A stretch of 8,569 nucleotides of DNA, from positions 1 through 8,569 of the forward strand of contig JAQWQN010000186.1 in assembly GCA_029244465.1 (NCBI GenBank). Direction: 5' to 3'. This document shows, piece by piece, positions 6,139 to 8,569 of the stretch (position 1 is its first letter; each line of letters begins with the position of its first letter). The translations under genes were made by a program, and so were the position numbers. Origin of the DNA: Pseudomonadales bacterium. GTDB lineage: Bacteria > Pseudomonadota > Gammaproteobacteria > Pseudomonadales > Azotimanducaceae. The notes below the pieces were generated by a model that saw only the letters and a program-made list of their open reading frames with translations, made no database searches and was not told where the DNA came from.

Positions 6139-7590
6139 TCATGCCGCTGCTTCGTCACTCAACTCCGCACTGTCGGTATATTCAATTTTGAAATTGAATA
6201 GTGCGTAGAGGTAGGAAAGAACCGGGCTCACAAGATTAAACAGGCAAAAAATCAGGTAATCACCTGTCGCAACCCCGAGCGTGGCCGCCATGAATGCACC
6301 GCACGTATTCCAAGGTATCAGTACGGAAGTGACCGTTCCAAAGTCTTCTAACACTCTGGACAAATTCTTCGTCTGCAGATTCTTTGCTTGAAAGTTATCT
6401 GCATAAATTCTTGCCGGCAGCGCGATGGCGAGATACTGGTCGCTCGTGACGAGATTCGCAGCAAGAGAAGTTATTCCGGCTCTGCGCACAAGACCGCCGG
6501 CGGACTCTACTCCGATCATCAGATAACGGCCGAGCGTATTCAGGGCACCTGATTTTTCCATCATGCCCCCGAAAAACATCGCAGAAATAATGAGCCAAAT
6601 GGTATTTAGCATGCTTTCCATACCGCCCCGAGAGAGCAACTCATCTAACACAGCATTACCCGTATTTGCGGTATATCCGTTGGCGGCGACACGCCAGATG
6701 GTTGCAAGAACGTTTCCCGTTTCGTTAACAAGCTGGGGCTGCGTCAATAACGCAAGTAGCGCGGCGGTGACGGCACCCCAGAAAAGAGCGGTAAATGCGG
6801 GTTTGCGCAGTGCCGCAAGGACCAATGTGACCAGAAACGGCAACATCAAAACTAAGCTCAAGTTGTAATTTTCAGAAATAGCCAGCGAGACACTATCAAT
6901 TCGCGATTGATCGATATCAGCAGAGGCCGAGAGAGAGACAATCCCGAACAGAACTAACGCAACCAACAGAGCGGGGATCGTCGTCCAGAGTAAAAAGCGT
7001 ATATGCGCAAATAGTTCAGTAGCGGTCACTGCCGCGGCAAGATTCGTCGTATCAGAGAGCGGCGACAATTTGTCACCAAAATAGGCTCCTGAGATCACCG
7101 CCCCGGCCGTCATCTCGACGGACAGACCCGATGCCGCTGCAATGCCAACGAGTGCTAGCCCAACAGTTCCGGCGGTTGTCCACGAACTTCCTATTGAAAT
7201 TGACACGGTCGCACACAGCACGACCGATGCGATATAGAAAACCTCGGGGACCAGAATTTGAAGCCCATAGTAGATGATGTATGGAATGGTCCCGGCGAGC
7301 ATCCAAAGCCCGATCAGAGTACCCACCATTAGTAGGATAAACATCGCCGGTAGTGCGCGCTGTATTGATTTGGCAGCGCCGATTTCTAACGCTTCCCAAC
7401 TGTGGCCGTTGAGTACACCCACGCCACCGGCAAGAATACCTGCGATGATTAAAGCAATTTGGCCCGGGCCGCCTGTTGTCTCGTCACCGAATAGGTAGAT
7501 GGACCCAACGAGCATCACCACAAGCGCCAAAAGCGGTAGCACGGCCATGACGATTTTAGGCGCGCAGACGATATTTTCTTTGCGGGTCAT
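6139..7590 (-). CDS. nhaC: NhaC-family Na+/H+ antiporter
   Basis: This 483-residue polytopic inner-membrane protein belongs to the NhaC branch of the ion transporter superfamily. Repeated hydrophobic stretches, starting at residues 12-33 and 45-60, are consistent with ten or more membrane helices. Diagnostic segments are the SIGSSWTTAGTVG motif (132-144) and SGAYFGDKLSPLSDTTNLA (167-185), the signature of NhaC with its acidic and Ser/Thr residues in the ion path. The C-terminus is short, hydrophilic and acidic (YTDSAELSDEAAA). Length is normal for the family. The ATG at 7590 has no clear ribosome-binding site. It follows the dead epimerase gene by 13 nt on the same strand, so it may once have been its operon partner and could depend on a promoter further upstream. 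NhaC exchanges Na+ for H+; some NhaC-like proteins handle organic acids, so a role with a neighbouring catabolic substrate is possible but not shown. Confidence 0.9.
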   Translation of the reverse strand: MTRKENIVCAPKIVMAVLPLLALVVMLVGSIYLFGDETTGGPGQIALIIAGILAGGVGVLNGHSWEALEIGAAKSIQRALPAMFILLMVGTLIGLWMLAGTIPYIIYYGLQILVPEVFYIASVVLCATVSISIGSSWTTAGTVGLALVGIAAASGLSVEMTAGAVISGAYFGDKLSPLSDTTNLAAAVTATELFAHIRFLLWTTIPALLVALVLFGIVSLSASADIDQSRIDSVSLAISENYNLSLVLMLPFLVTLVLAALRKPAFTALFWGAVTAALLALLTQPQLVNETGNVLATIWRVAANGYTANTGNAVLDELLSRGGMESMLNTIWLIISAMFFGGMMEKSGALNTLGRYLMIGVESAGGLVRRAGITSLAANLVTSDQYLAIALPARIYADNFQAKNLQTKNLSRVLEDFGTVTSVLIPWNTCGAFMAATLGVATGDYLIFCLFNLVSPVLSYLYALFNFKIEYTDSAELSDEAAA

Positions 7591-7603
7591 ACGAAAAGGT
7601 TAA

Positions 7604-8123
7604 TCAATAGGTCACACGGAGGAATAGGTTTGATACCCGTAATCCCCATGTTTGAACCGAGAAGCCAACGACAACTCCGTGGTTATCGCGGAGTGGATGA
7701 GGTCCGTTCTCAGCCAGAATCAGCGCTTCCGTCAGACCGCTCGTTTTATCCAGTTTGGTATTCATCATTTGGTAGTGTTCTGCAACCTCTTCCAGTTCCG
7801 ACCAATCCAGGCAGGATGTCTTCGCCTCAAGGTCCCACAGCGCGCAGTCAATTGCATGTCGCGCACCAACTGCAGACAGCGGAGTCTGTAACCGTCCACC
7901 AGCACCCCCCCTGCTCCTGTTGTTTTTGCAGCCCGAGAACCTGCTGATACATACTTTCATCAGGTTCGCCTAGACCGTCAACGTCGCTTGCTTCGCCGCG
8001 ACCCGTGTTGCCGCCTTCAGTAAGGTTAACGAGCAGAACGGCACCGTGCGTCCAGGTGTGACCAGTCTTTACAAGCAGCTTCAACAATGGCCAGGATTGA
8101 ATCTCTAGCCCAATTTGGCGCAT
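7604..8123 (-). pseudogene. Broken dipeptide epimerase / DgcA-like enolase-superfamily gene
   Basis: Two minus-strand frames together make pieces of a muconate cycloisomerase-group enzyme (dipeptide epimerase or N-acetyl-glutamate racemase DgcA, normally about 320-330 residues). The first frame, from ATG 8123, carries the capping domain: IQSWPL, GAVLLVNLTEGG, GRGEA and GEPDES. At a G7 tract (C7 on the plus strand, 7905-7911) the sense moves to another frame, which continues with GARHAIDCALWDLEAKTS. At about 7811-7819 this jumps directly to LDWSELEEVAEHYQMMNTKL followed by DKTSGLTEAL, which in intact homologues lies far downstream. The KxK and the Asp/Glu/Asp metal ligands between them are gone. 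Homology is lost soon after, and the frame ends at 7604. AAGGA (8135-8131) still sits 7 nt before the ATG, overlapping the previous frame's stop. The frameshift alone could be a sequencing error; the deletion is hard to explain that way. Confidence 0.78.
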
Positions 8124-8133
8124 GCGCTATTCC

Positions 8134-8280
8134 TTATCGTATGCCTTCAGCAAAAAATCGCTCAACAACAGCATCGCACCCCTCCCGAATCGGCACAACA
8201 CAGGCTATGCCGGCTACCAAAGACAGAGCATAGAGCACAGGGAAAGGCAATTTGCGGCGACCGGATTTGCGTCCACAAAG
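8134..8280 (-). pseudogene. Remnant C-terminal end of an upstream gene, possibly DgcN/DUF1611-like
   Basis: A minus-strand frame ends with a TAA at 8136-8134, whose bases form part of the ribosome-binding site of the broken epimerase, so the two were probably an operon. Its last residues read AGIACVVPIREGCDAVVERF and then FAEGIR. The VPIRxG...VVERF pattern loosely resembles the C-terminus of DUF1611/DgcN proteins (DPxRxGVxxIVD), the usual partners of DgcA. This is a recollection-based match of few residues. Upstream the frame turns poor and reaches a TGA at 8460, so the gene is likely truncated or frameshifted. Confidence 0.35.
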
Positions 8281-8516
8281 GATCTTAACGGAATTATGCT
8301 GGACCGCTGGGCACGCGCATTGGAAGTAACCGTGCCCGGCTTCTGCTTCGGCACACCAACACCTACGGCATCGAGAAACACAGTCATAAGGCGACGGACT
8401 TGTTGCCTTTCGTCAGGCTCAACTGGAACAATTCCAGAATCGGGGTTGTGCAGCGGATCAAGGGCGCCGAGCAACGACACAAGTTCAGGTCCAGTGGAGC
8501 CGGCAACGCGGGCCGC
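8214..8516 (-). other. Unidentified open stretch, possible gene fragment
   Basis: A minus-strand frame is open from after a TGA (8519-8517) to a TAG at 8216-8214, about 100 codons, with a possible GTG start at 8480. Its middle part reads like real protein: LVSLLGALDPLHNPDSGIVP, then EPDERQQVRRLMTVFLDAVG. The last 30 or so residues look random and overlap the remnant frame ending at 8134. I do not recognise the family. It may be a fragment joined by frameshift to that remnant, or an unrelated decayed gene. A plus-strand frame from 8297 to the window end is also open; I take it for the antisense shadow. Confidence 0.3.
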
Positions 8517-8569
8517 TCAATTTGCGCCGGTAGAGTGTCTGCCTAGCGCTATTGGTCTCAGTGCCAGCC

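Noticed and set aside
7630..7947. A plus-strand open frame across the epimerase remnant
   Set aside because: The minus strand carries clear enolase-superfamily motifs here; the plus-strand reading is low-complexity (Pro, Arg, Gln, Ser) shadow.
8297..8569. A plus-strand open frame running off the right edge
   Set aside because: It mirrors a minus-strand frame with more protein-like sequence, and its own translation is Ser, Thr, Arg and Pro-rich with no domain.

Overview
The window looks like a chromosomal segment of a proteobacterium. It has moderate GC, Shine-Dalgarno-led genes in tight operons, a TetR regulator, an ISC/adrenodoxin-type ferredoxin and an NhaC antiporter. I cannot place it more finely from sequence alone.

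Positions 187-5085 (minus strand) hold a compact six-gene aromatic-degradation operon. In transcription order it encodes a Rieske ring-hydroxylating dioxygenase alpha subunit and beta subunit, an SDR dehydrogenase, a [2Fe-2S] ferredoxin of the adrenodoxin/putidaredoxin type, an ACMSD-like amidohydrolase (probable decarboxylase), and a LigB-type (class III) extradiol dioxygenase. Genes overlap by 4-8 nt or sit 2-6 nt apart. The set reads as a pathway: dihydroxylation of an aromatic acid to a cis-dihydrodiol, oxidation to a catechol, ring cleavage, and decarboxylation before or after cleavage. The logic resembles p-cumate (Cmt) degradation, but the decarboxylase belongs to a different superfamily. 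The ferredoxin reductase and the hydrolase that would finish the pathway are not in the window. The ring-cleavage enzyme has Gln where LigB and MhpB have a metal-binding His, the most interesting single feature here.

Positions 5086-5201 are a 116-nt divergent promoter region. It separates the operon from a plus-strand TetR-family regulator (5202-5822), which probably controls it. Positions 5823-6138 are non-coding and carry a 14-bp tandem repeat that reads as a duplicated ribosome-binding site plus ATG on the minus strand.

Positions 6139-7590 (minus) encode an intact NhaC-family Na+/H+ antiporter. Upstream of it (7604-8123) lies the wreck of a dipeptide epimerase / DgcA-like enolase-superfamily gene, with a frameshift at a G7 tract and an internal deletion that removes most of the catalytic barrel. 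Another degenerate reading frame, possibly its former operon partner, ends 10 nt before it, and an unidentified open stretch runs to near the window end. The right end therefore looks like a decaying catabolic locus. At the left edge, a 61-codon open frame on the plus strand ends at 186, directly against the stop codon of the extradiol dioxygenase.
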